Assembly (NCBI RefSeq): GCF_051020765.1
Contig: NW_027469561.1
Coordinates: 37,072 to 101,071 of the forward strand
Origin: Lasioglossum baleicum
Lineage: Eukaryota > Arthropoda > Insecta > Hymenoptera > Halictidae
Length of the DNA stretch: 64,000 bases
Direction of reading: 5' to 3'
A program made the position numbers and the translations under genes. This document shows, one piece after another, positions 1 to 12,342 of the stretch; position 1 is the first letter of the stretch; every line of letters starts with the position of its first letter. Under the pieces are notes generated by a model that ran no database searches, had not been told where the DNA came from, and saw nothing but the letters and a program-made list of their open reading frames with translations.

Positions 1-265
1 AATTTCCAGAGTCAAATCTTTGTAGGAGGTAACGTATTGATATAGATTCAAACATCATAGAAAGGCCATAACTTCTGAGAAGCGTTAAAAGAATATATCT
101 TCGTGTGGAGAGGTCAAATTAGTATGCATTTTGATGACGGTCATCTTCATTTCCTGTATAAATTAGAAGGTCGATTGTCAAACCGTTGGAGAACGATACC
201 AGCATAGCTGAGTATCGAAGGCCGTAGTTATTAGCATCACCTATCAAGTGATTCCGAAGAGAAGG
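1..265 (-). repeat. 345-bp satellite, reverse block 1 (partial)
   Basis: Satellite in reverse orientation, cut by the window start. It reads through the reverse landmarks in order: a decayed half-unit, GAGAAGCGTTAAAAGAATAT, then a match to the reverse AGTGACGGGCACCTTAATTTC stretch around 125-155, and CACCTATCAAGTGATTCCGA at about 239-258. The block ends where reverse sequence (ATTCCGAAGAGA) passes directly into forward sequence (AGTGTTTATTGCCAATACTG) at about 262-269. No gene is visible. Confidence 0.85.
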
Positions 266-1972
266 GCAGTGTTTATTGCCAATACTGTTCATCGAATATA
301 CTCACGGAATAACTTGTTTGGCTCTTGGAATTTGGCTCAGGATACGTGAAGATATTGCCTTAGCTATGAGTCTCGCAAGAAAGGTGTAAACGTTGTTGGA
401 AGGTTTTACTATCGATTTTCCTGTTCATATCGGAAATTAAGGTGCTTGTCACTAAAGTGTATACTAATTTCCTTTTCTGCACACGAACTAATACTCTCTA
501 TCCAACGGAATATGTTCTCCAAAGGCAAGGCCTTCGGTAAAAAGTTTGACAGTATACCAATATGTAACGTTCTACGTCGGTGTGACGTACTGTATTAATA
601 TACGATCCGCGAATTAAGGTATCTATTGCGAATACTGTACTGTGCATTTATTCATGAAATAACTATATTGACTTTCGAAATCACTGGATGTATGAAGCTA
701 TGGACGAAGTCGTTTAAATCTCAAAGAATGTGGTAACTCTCTCGAACGGTTTAACGATCGATCTTCATATACATAATGAAATTATGGTCCCCGTCACAAA
801 AATGTTCACTAATTTCTTCCTCTGAACACGACGTTATACCCTCGGTTCTGCATGGTATCGTCTCCGACGGTTGGGTAATCGGTAAAATGTTTCACACTAT
901 ATCAATTGCAAACGCTCTACAACGGCTTGACTGGATGATTCTATATTCATACCGTGAACTACGGCGTCTATTGCCGATAATGTTCAGTGTATTTCTACCA
1001 GAAATACCTAATATGATTATCGGAATAACAGGATCGGTGATGGAACTCACTTTGCTGTGCGACTCTCAAAGGTGGTGATAACGTCCTCGAACGGTTTGAC
1101 TCGCGATCTCCTTATTCATCCACGAGATTAAGGTATCCGTCGCAAAAGTGATTACAAATTTTCATCTTTAAGCACGTAGTTATACCCTCGATACTCCGGG
1201 TTTGAATCGCGGAAAGTAAGCTGTCCTGGGAGTTGTTTGTCGTCATACCAATTGGTAAAGTTCTCCTACGGTTTGCCGCTATTCTTTCATATTCATACCG
1301 CAAATTAAGGTTGTCCATTGCCAATACTGTTCATTAGAATTTCATCCGGAATACACGGCCTGACCCTGGAAATCACTGGATTGGAGAAGCTATAGACCTA
1401 GCCGCCCGACTCTCAATGCTGGATGCAACGTTCTGGAACAATTTGACACTTTATCCAGTAATTCATACATGGAAGTAAGTTGCACGACACTAAGATGTAT
1501 AATACTCTGTCTCTCTAAAGGCGAATTTATACACTCGATGCAGCGGGTTAGCATCACGGAAGGTAAGGCCTTCTGTAAAAAGTGTGACTCTATACCAGTA
1601 GGTATAGTTCTACAACTATATGATTCCGGTCAGTAATATTTACACTGCGAATTACGGTGTCTGTTGCCAGTACTGTACTGCGGAAAGACTCTCGGAATTC
1701 CCGGACTGACCCTCGGTATAATAGGGGCGCTGAAGCTATTGACTCAACAGCGCGGCTCCAAAACTAGGTGCTAACAATCTTGAACAGCTTGACACTCAAT
1801 TTTGCTGTTCGTACGTGAAGCTGAAGTGTCTGTCTGCTGAAATGTCTACTCATTTGTTTCCGTGAAAACTATGACAGACACTCGTTGCAGCGGGGTAGAT
1901 TCTCGGAAGGTGGTGTATTGCTTGGAAAGAATTACCATATTTTGATTTATAATGTTGAACGGCGGTTTTACT
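266..1972 (+). repeat. 345-bp satellite, forward block 1 (~5 units)
   Basis: About five forward units. Landmarks recur at unit spacing: the CGGAATCACAGGATAGG-type motif appears near 330, 680, 1025, 1370 and 1715. The 100-codon open frame starting at 776 lies wholly inside repeat sequence and is not a gene. The last unit is class B (TTTCCGTGAAAACTATGACA at about 1857-1876), a variant also found beside the switch at 30068. The block ends inside the second half-unit, right after GGCGGTTTTACTC, where orientation flips. Confidence 0.9.
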
Positions 1973-4900
1973 CCATGTATGAATTACTGGATCGAGTGTC
2001 AAACCTTTCGAAAACGATACTACATTTCTCAAAATCGGACGGCTAAGACAGTACCTTCACCTATCGTGTGATTCCGCGAGTCAAGCCAGGTATTCCGGGA
2101 GTAAATCCGCTGAACACCATTGACAGTGGACACCTTGTTTCCCGGTTTGTATATTAGAGTGGGGAGTCAATACGTTGGAGTTCATAACCAAATGGTGTAA
2201 AGTCATACTTCTGACCGAATACCGTACCTTCCTAGAACCTAACCCGCAGCTCCGAGTATCATGCTTAGGGCACACGTAAACAAATTGGTAGAGACTTTAG
2301 CAGACGGACAGCTCTTCCTCACGTTTGAATAGCAAAATCGAGAGTTGAACCGTTGGAGAACGATCCCACCTTCATTGAAAGTTCACATCTAAATCACTAT
2401 CTACACCTATCCTGTGATTGCGAGAGTCAGGCAACGTATTCTAGGAGTAAATGCGCTGAACAATATTGACAATAGACATATTAATTCGAGGGATGAATAT
2501 TACAGTAGAGCGTCAAACCGTGTGAGAACGTTATAAATTGCTATAAAGTCAAAGATACTACCGACGGCCGTACCACTCGCGAACCGCACAAGATTCATCG
2601 AGAGTATAACTTCGTGTTCCGAGGATCATGTTCGTATTCATTTCAGTGACTGTCACCTTATCTTCATGCATGAACTAGAATATCGATGGTCAAACTGTTC
2701 TGGAACGTTCACACCGTCTTTGAGAGTCGAAGGAATGAGACAACAGATCCACCTATCATGCGATTCCGAGAATCAAAGTAGTCCTGGAGTAAGTCCGCTT
2801 AACATTATTAGTAATAGACACCTTAATCCACGGTTTGCATCCTGAATAAGATCGTCAATTCGATTGAGAACTTAACGAATTGCTGTAAAGTCAAACGTTT
2901 TACCGATGACCTTACCCTCTGAAAAACTTACCCGCTGTATCGAGAGTATAACTTCGTGTTCAGAGAAGGAAATTAGTATTCATTTCAGTAACAGGTACTT
3001 TATCTTCATGTACTAATTAGAAGATCGATTGTGAAACTGTTCGAGAACGTTATCAACATACTTAGGAGAGGAATGGCTATGCCAGTAGCTTGACTTAACC
3101 TGTGATTCGGAGGGGCAATCCAGGTTTTCCGGATGCGAATCCGCTCAACACTATTGGAAACAAACACCTTAATTCACGGTTAGCGTATTAAAGCAGGCAG
3201 CAAAGCCATTTTGGAACATTACATATTCGGGTAGTGTTAAATGTTTTACAGAATGCCTTAACCTCAGAAGTACTGACCTCATGAATCCAGAGTGTAACAC
3301 CGCGTTCAGAGGTACGAGCTGATATTCAATTTAGTAACGAGCACCTTAATTGCATGCAAGAATTAGAAGATCGAGGGTCAAACCGGTCGAGGAAGTTGCC
3401 ACCTTCTTTGAGATTCAAACGGCTAAGTCAATAACTTAATACATTCTGTGAATTAGGAAGTGGAACGAAATATTCCGGTAGTAAATGCGCTCTACAGTAT
3501 TGCCAGAAGACAACATAAATTGCGGATTGGAAATTAAAATGGAGCGTCACGCCCTGTGAGAACGTTACGTATTGCTATAAAGTCAAACGTTTTACCGAAG
3601 ACCATAGCCTCGTAAAAATTAACCCTCTGTATCAAGAGTATAACTTCGTGTTCAGATAAAGAAATTAGTATTCATTTCAGTGACGAGCATAATAATGTGA
3701 AGTATGAAATGGAAGATCGAGTGTCAGACCATTGGAGAACGTTGCCAACATTTTTGAGAATCGAACGTCTAGGTCAATAGTTTCACTTATCCTGTGAGTC
3801 CGAGATCCACACCAGGTAATCCGAAGGTAAATACGTTGGCGAGTACAGACAGTGGACATGTTAATTCACGGTTTGAATATTAAAGTACACAGTCCAACCT
3901 TTGTAGAACTTTGCATATTGGTATAATGACAAAAGTTTGACCAAAGTCCTTACCCTCCGTGTACCTAATCCGCGATATCGCAAGTATAACTACGTGATCA
4001 GAGATACAAATTAGTATACATTGTAGTATCTGGCACCTTAACTTCACGTATGAGTTAGAAGATCAATTGTCATACTCTTCGAGAACAGGATAGCTTCACC
4101 TATCCTGTAATTCCGCGAGTCAACACCGGTATCTACCGAGTAAATCCGTTGAACAGTTTTGGCAATTGACACCTTAATTCAAGGTATGAATATTTATGTA
4201 GGGAGTCAAACGGTTGGAGAACATTACCAATTCCAATAGAATCATGCCTATTTTGAATAACTTACCTTCCGATACCAATCCAGGTGTAGCGAGCGTCCTG
4301 CTTAATGTAAACAGAAACAGATTAGTAGGCATTTTAGGGGACGGACAGCACATGCTTGTGTACAAATATCAACATCGTGAGTCAAAGCGTTCGAGAACGT
4401 TACAACCTCCTTCGCGATTCATGCGGCTAAGTCAATAGCTTCACATATCCTGTGATTCGGAAAGTCAAAGCAGGTATTGCGGGAGTGAATCAGCAGTACA
4501 GTATTAGCAATAGAAACCTTAATTCTCGGTTCGAATATTAAAGTGCACCGTCGCACCGATTGAGAAAGCAACCATTTAGTACAAAAGTCAAAAGCCTTAC
4601 CGAAGATTTTACCTTCCGCTAGCAGTTTCCGCGACATAGGGAGTGTAACTTCGTGTTCAGAGCAAGAAATTTGTGACCATATCAGTGACGGGCCCCTAAT
4701 TTTCATGTACCAATTAGAATATCGTGTGTCAAATCATTCGAGATCGATACCACCTCCTTTCAGATTCGAACCGCTGAATCAACAGCCTCAGCCGTAGTTG
4801 TCATTCCAAGTGTCTTGCCCGGTATTCCAGGAGACAAACCGCTGAACAGTATTGGCGATAGAAATATTAATTCACTGCATGAACACTAAAGTAGAGAGTC

Positions 4901-7900
4901 AAACCGTCGGTGAACATTGCAGGTAGGTATAAAGTCATTCCTCTTACAGACTACCTTACATTCCGAGAAAATAACTGGCAGCAGGGTGTATGTTGCTTCG
5001 TGATCAGAGAAACAAATTAGTATACATTTGAATGGCGGGATCCATAATGACATGAATGAATTACTATATCGAGTGTCAAACGAACGTTGTCACCTCATTT
5101 GAAGGTCGCACAGCTGAGTCAATAGCTGCTGCCATCCTGTGATTCCGAGAGTCAAACCAGGTATTCCGGGAGCAAATCCGCTGAACAGTAATGGCAATAG
5201 ATACCTTATTTCACAGTTTGAATATTATAATTTGGCTTCAAACAGTTTGTGAACGATTTCGATTGTTGTAAGGTCAAACGTTTTACAGAAGGCCGTACCA
5301 TCTGTGAAACTCACCCGCTTCGTGGAGAGTATAATGTCGTGTTCAGAGGATCATACTAATATAGAGTTTAGTGACGGGCACCTTAGTTTCATGAATGAAT
5401 TAGAAGATCGAGTGTAAATCTGCACAATAACGTTATCACCCTCTTTGCAAGTCGGACACCTACGTCAAAAGCTGCAGCTATCCTGCGATTGCGAGATGAA
5501 GATCAGACATTCCAGGAGTAAATTCGCTGAACAGTATTCGCAATAAACACCTCAACTCGCTGTATGAATATTAAAGTACAGAATCAAACCGCTGGAGAGC
5601 GTTACCTGTTGATACAACGTTATGCTCCTCAGAAGATATCCTATCTTCCGAGAACATAACCCGATGTATCGTGGGTATAACTTCGGGTTCAGGGAACAAA
5701 TTAGCAGACGCTTTAGCAGGCGGACACTTTAACCTCGTATATGAATTAGAAGATCGAGCAATAAACTGTTCGAGATCGTTACCACCTCCTTGGAGAGTCG
5801 AACGGCTGAGTCAAGAGCTTCACTTCTCCGGTGATTCTGAGAGTCAAGCCAGGTATTCCAGGAGAAAATTATCTTATCGGCTTTGGCAATAAACGTGCTC
5901 AATCCAGCGGTAGGGATATAAAGGTAGACAGTCAACACGACAGTGAACATTTCCAATTTGTATATGATCATTCTTCTTACGGAAGGCCATACGGTCCGAG
6001 AACCTGTCCTTCTGTATCGAGAGTATTACTTCGTGTTTCGAGAAGCGAATTAGTTTTCATTTTAGTGACCGGCAAATTAATTTCAAGTATGGAATAGTAG
6101 ATCGAATGTCAAACCATTCGAGAATGTTACCACCCACCTTGATAGTCGAAGGGCTAAGTCTATGGTACCACCTACCCTGTGATTCCGCGAGTAGGTAATC
6201 CGTGACTAAACTCGCTGCGCATTATTGGCACTAGGCTCGCTTCTTCACGGTATGAATATTAAGGTAGGGAGTCCAACTGTTGGTGAATATTACCAATTGA
6301 AATATGATCAGTCTCCTTACGGAAACCCTTACCTTCCGCGAGCCTAACCCTCTATATCGAGAGTATGACTTCGTGTTTCATGAAGTAAAATAGTATTCAT
6401 TTTTCTGACAGGCAACCTAATATCATGTATGAATATGAAGAACGATAGTCAAATCGCATGAAAACGATACCACCATATTTGAGAGTTGAGCGGTCAAATC
6501 AAAAGCTTCACCTATCGTGCTATACCGATAGTCATATCAGGCAAGCCTGGAGTATCGCTATTATGGAGCAGTGTCCAACCATTGTGGAACGTTACCTACT
6601 GCTATACGTTCAACCTTCTTCCGGAACGCCTTACCATGTGAGAGGATATTCCGATATATCTAGAGTATAGCTTCGTGTTCACGGAAGCTATTTGGTATAC
6701 ACATGAGCGACGTGCACCTTCATTTCATCTATGCATCAGAAGCACGAGTGTCATAAAATTCCAGAACGATACCACCATCTGTGGCGGTCTAACGGCTAAC
6801 TCAACAGCTTCACATATACTGTGATTCTGAGAGTCTAACTAGTTATTCTGGGAGTGTATCAGCTGTACAGTATGACATTAGATTTCCTATTTCACAGTAT
6901 GAATAATAAAGTGGAGAGTCAAACTGTGGAAGGTCGTTGCGTACAGTTATAGTGTCATACTTTTTATGGAAGGCCATAGCTTGCGAGTAGCCAACGCGCT
7001 GTATCGACGGTACGTCTTGGAGTTCAGAGAAGCAAATTGTTACACTTTTTTGCGTAAATTCGTGTATGAAATAGAAGATCGAGGGTAAACCTTTCGAGAA
7101 CATTACCACCTTCTATGATAGATGAATAGGTAAGTAAAAACTTCACCTATCCTGTGATTCCATGAGAAAAACCGGGTATTCCTGGAGTGACGCCGCCTAA
7201 CAGTATTGCCAAGAGACACCTGAATTCTAGGTATGAATACTAAGGTAGACAGTCAAATCGACCATTGCAAACCGTGACCATTGCAGGTTGGAAAAATGGC
7301 ATTCGTTTTACAGGTTACCTTTCCTTCCACGAACATAACCGGCTGCAGGGAGTGTCTTGCTTTCTGTAGCGTGTAACAAGCTAGTATTCATTTTGGTGAC
7401 GAGATCCTTCATTTCATGTGTGAATAAGAAGATAGAGGGTCATACCGTTCCAGAGCTTTACCACGATCTCTGAGAGTCGAACGACTAAGTCAATGGCTCT
7501 CCTGTGATTCGTACTATCAAACCTTGCATTCCAGGAGTAAATCTGCTGAACAGCATTGGCAATGGACTCCTTGTTTCCCGGTTTGCATATTGGAGTACGT
7601 AGTCAATACGATGGAGAACATAACCTAATGGTATAGAGTCATACCTTTTACCGCATACCTTTCCTTCCTAGAACCAAACCCGCAGTTGCGAGCATCATGC
7701 TTAGGGCTCACGGAAACAAATAACCAGACATTTTCCTAGAGGGACACCTTATTTTCATCTTTGAGTAGCAAAGTCGAAAGTCAAACTGTTGGAGAACGTT
7801 ACCACATTTCTTGAGAATTGCACAGCTAAGCCAATAGCATCACCTATGCTGTGATACCAAGAGTGAAACCAGGTATTCCGGGATTAAAGCCGCAGAACAG

Positions 7901-8692
7901 TGATGGCAATTGGCTCCCTAATTCACGATGCTAATATTATCTTACATAGTCAAACCGTTCTTGGAACTTACTAATTGGTATAATGTCAAACGTTTTACCG
8001 AGGTCCTGTCTATCCGAGACCCAAAAATGCTGTATCGAGGGTATATTTTCATGTCCAGAGGATCAAATAAGTATAAAATATAGCGGCGTGCACCTTAACT
8101 TCATCTGTGAATTAGAGTGTCGAGCGCCAAACCGTTCGAGATCGATACCCCTTTCTTTGAGAGACAAACGGCTAAGTTGAAAGCTTAATTTATCCTATGG
8201 TTCCGAGAATCAATCCAGGTATTCCGAGGATGTATCAGCGGAAGGGTATTGGCAATAGATACCACAATTTGCGGAGGGAGTATTGAAATTGAGCGACGCA
8301 CCGTGTGAGAACGTTACCAATTGTGCTATAAAGTCAAACGTTTTCGAGAAAGCCTTACCGTGCGAGAAGCTAACTCGCCATACCGAGAGTATTACTTCGT
8401 GTTTAGAGAAACACATTAGCATACATTCTAGTAATTCCACCTTAAACTCATATATGAATTGGAATATCGATGATCAAACCGTTCGAGAGCTTTACCACCC
8501 TCTTTGAGAGTCGAACGACTGGGTCAGTAGCTCCACATGTCCTGCGACTCGAGAGTTAAATCATGTTATACCGGAGTAAATCCGCTGAAGAGTATTGGCA
8601 ATTGACACCTTATTTCACGGTATTAATATAAGTGTTTGGAGTCAAAATGTCGTAGAACATTATCAACTCTTATAGAGTCATGCCCTTTTTGA
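1973..8692 (-). repeat. 345-bp satellite, reverse block 2 (~19 units)
   Basis: A long continuous reverse run of about 19 units. The landmark TCCTGTGATTCCGAGAGTCA, or a close variant, recurs at near 345-bp steps (for example around 2075, 2765, 4455, 5140, 6175, 7155). A class F unit lies around 4340-4390 (CAAATATCAACATCGTGAGT). Copies differ from each other at many positions, and stops and frameshifts are scattered throughout, so the open frames of 60-95 codons here are chance. Right edge: reverse sequence ending near CATGCCCTTTTT at about 8680-8690 is followed by forward ATACCATTGGCAACG. Confidence 0.9.
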
Positions 8693-11600
8693 ATACCATT
8701 GGCAACGATCAGGAGCGGTTTGGCCCTCGGTCATCTAGTTTCTGCATGAACTTAATGTGCCGGTTACTGACACGAACACTAATGTTTTTCTGTGGACACG
8801 AATTTATACTCTCAATGACGCCGCTGTGGTTCAGGGAAGGTAAGGCCTTCCGTAAATCGTTTGACTTTATACCAATTGGTAACGCTCTCAAACGGTTAGA
8901 CGCTCTACTTTAATATGCAAACCGCTTATTAAGGTGTGTCTTGCCAATACTATTCAGCGGACATATTTCTGGGATACCTGGTGTGACTCTCGGTACCGCA
9001 GGATCGGTCAAGCTATTGTCTTAGTGTTTCGACTCCCAAAGTATGTGGTACCTTTCTTCAGCGGTTTGACTCCCGATTTGAATATTTGTATGACAATGTG
9101 GTCCTCGTCTTCGAACATGTCTGCTAATTTGTTTCCGTGAACATTTAGCAAGACACACGCTACAACGTTTTAGGATTTCTGAAGGTAAGGCATTCGGTAA
9201 AAAGAATGACTGTATATGAATTTTTATTTATCTTGCACGGTTTGTCTGTCGACTTTCATATTTATACTGCGAATTAAGGTGTCCGTTGCCAATGCTGTTG
9301 AGCCCGTTTACTTCCGGAATACATCGTCTGGCCCTCGGAATCACAGGGTATGTGAAGCTATTGACTTAGCCTTTCGACCCACATACAGGGTGGTAACGTT
9401 CTCGAAATGTTCGTTCCACGTCGCCTAATTCGTATATGATATTAAGGTGCCCATCACTAACATGTATAAACATTTGTTTCTCGTATCACGATGTTATGCT
9501 CTCTGTGTAGCGTGTTAAGTTATCGTAATGTCAGGTCATGGGCACAAAGTTTGTCTATATAGCAATTGGTAATATTCCCCCACGGCTTACCTTTCTATTA
9601 CAATGATCAAACCGTGAACTGAGGAGTCTATTGCCCACACTGATCAGCGGATTTACTACAGGATCACATGGCTTGACTCTCTGAATCACAGGATTGGTGA
9701 AGCTATTGACTTAGCCGTTCGCCTCTCACAGATGGTGGAAAGGTTCTCGAACTGTTCGCCTGTCGATCTTCTTACGCATAAATGAATATAAGGTGCCCGT
9801 CACTAAAATGTACACTCATTTGATACACTGAACTGGATATTATAGCCACGATACTGCGCCTTATGTTTTCGGAATGTGAGGTATGCGAAGAAGAGTATGA
9901 CGTAATACCAATTGGTAACATTCTCAAACGGTTTGACTATCTACGTTGATATCCATACCGTGAATTAAGGTGTGTATTGCCAATTCTCTTCTGCGGAATT
10001 ACTTGTTAAATACCAGGGGTGACTCACGAAATCACAGGTTAGGTGAAGCTATTGACTTCGCTGTTCGATTCTCAAAGATGGTGGTAGCGTTCTCGAACTG
10101 TTTGACACATCAATTTTCTAATTCATACTTGAAATTACGCTTCCCGTTACTAACATGAAAACTAATTTGCTTCTCGATGAACGAAGTTATACTGTCAATA
10201 CAGCGGGATAGGTTGTCGAACAGAAAGGCCGTTCGCAAGAATGCCGACCATATACGAACTGAAAATGTTCACACACGGCTCGACTGTCTACCTTAATATT
10301 CATGCCGCTTGATTCAGCACCATTATTGCCAACGCTGTTGAGATGATTTGCTCCTGGAATTCCCGGCTTGACTCCCAGAATCCCATGGTAGGTAAAGCTA
10401 TTGACTTGGCCGTTCGACTCTTAACGAAGGTGGCGCCATTCTCGAACGGTTTGTCACTCGCTTTAGATATTTGTACACAAATATGTTCTGTACGACTTCA
10501 AATAACTCTACTCATTTTGGCTACTCGTAAGTAAGACACCCACTACAGCGGATTAGGTTCTCCTAAGGTAAGGTATTCGATAAAATGAATAATTTTGTTC
10601 GAATTTGAAATGTTCTCCTACGGTATGACTCCAGACAATAATATTCATATCGTGAATTAGGGTTTCAATTGCCAATACCTGTCAGCGGATTTATTCCGCA
10701 TTACCTGATATGACTCTCGGAATCGCAGGATAGGTATAGCTATTGACATAGCCGTTCGAACATCAAAGAGGGCGGTAAATACCTCGAACTCCTTGACACA
10801 CGTTCTTCTAATTCATGCATAACGTTAAGGTGCCCGTAACTATTATGATTACAAATTTGCTTTTCGGAACACGAAGTAATACCCTCAATATGGCGGGTTA
10901 CCTTCTCGGAAGGTATGGTATGCGGTAATGTGTTAGACTGTATACGAATAGGTAACGTTCTAGAACGGTATGGCCCCCATCTTAAATATTCGAACAGTCA
11001 ATGAGAATGACTATTGCCAATACTTTTGAGCGGATTTACTCCCGGAATAGCTGGTGACTTTCGGTATCACGGGGTAGGTGATGTAATTGACTTAGCCGAT
11101 CAACAGTCAAAGATGGTGGTATCATTAGCCATCGTTTTGACCACTGTGCTACTAATTTATACATGAATTTAGTGTAGCTGTCACTTAAGTCTCTACTAAC
11201 TATCTTCTCAGAATACGAGGTAATACCCTCGATGCAGCGTGTTGTCTTTTCTGAAGGAAAGGCCTTCGGTAAAAATCATGACCCTATACCAATAAGTATC
11301 GTACAACAACGGTTTGACTCTGCATTATATAATATATACCGTGAATTTGGTTGTTTAATGTCAGTAAGGTACTGCGGATTTACTCGAGGAATGTCCGATT
11401 TGACTCTCGGAATCACAGAATATGTGGAGCTATTGGCATAGCCGTTCGTTTCTCAAAGAAGGAGGTAACGTTCTAAAACGGTTGGACCCTCGGTGTTCTA
11501 AGCCAGCATGAAATTATGACGCCCATTTCTAAAATGTATACTAATGCGTTTCATTGAACGCGAAGCTATACACTACATACAGCGGCTTGGCTTAGCGGAT

Positions 11601-12342
11601 GGTAAGGCCTCCAATAAAGCGGATGTGTTCATACCAATTTGTAACGATCTGCAACGGTTCGTCACTGCAATTTAATATTTATACAGTCAATTAAGGTGTC
11701 TTCTGCCATTACAGATCAGCGCATTTACCCCAGGGATACCTGGACTACGATTCGGAATCACAGGATAGGTTATGTTATTGACAAAACTGTGCGATTAGCA
11801 AAGAAGGTGGTACAGTTCTCGAAAGGTTAGACGCTCGATTTCGCAATACACACATGGAAATGAGCTGTTCGTCTGGCATAACATCTACTCATTTAATTCC
11901 GTAACCACTGTGCAATACACTTCCTACAGCGGGATAGGCTTCTCGGAAAATATGGTCTTCGGTAAAAAGGTTGACTCTGTACGAATACGTAACGTTCTAC
12001 AATGATTTGATACTCTACTTTAATATTCAAAACGTTAATTAAGGCGACAAAGCCAATACTCGTCAGCGGATTTACGTCTGGAATTGCAGATTTTGCTCTT
12101 GGCGTCACATGATATGTAAAGCTATAGACTTAGCTGTCTGACTCTAAATGAAGGTGGTAACGATCTGGAAGAGTTTGGCATTCGTCCTTCTAATTCATAA
12201 ATGGAATTAAGGTGACGTCAGTAAATTGCATACTTACGTGTATCCCTAAACACGAAGCTATACTCTCGATACGGTGGGTTAGCTTCGCTGGCGGTAAGAC
12301 ATTCGGTAAAACGTTCGACTTTATACCAACTGGAAACGTTCT
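8693..12342 (+). repeat. 345-bp satellite, forward block 2 (~10-11 units)
   Basis: Regular forward units. The CACAGGATAGG-type landmark lies near 8994, 9338, 9696, 10036, 10380, 10726, 11068, 11414, 11757 and 12106; spacings run about 340-358 bp and average near 345. Class B half-units occur near 9136, 10521 and 11895, about 1.37-1.39 kb or four units apart. That is the best local hint of a former four-unit higher-order repeat. Class F-like segments lie at about 9078 and 10460. The best-preserved palindromic motifs (TAAGGCCTTC at 8841 and ACCAATTGGT at 8871) are in the first unit. Ends with forward AACGTTCTCA joined to reverse AGTCAACGGGCTCGTTAACT. Confidence 0.9.

Noticed and set aside
8831..8856. 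CENP-B box in the CTTCTCGGAAGGTAAGG segment of the unit
   Set aside because: It superficially resembles the 17-bp box, but the spacing is one base short and the essential CGGG core is absent. No copy inspected has the required TTCG....A..CGGG pattern.
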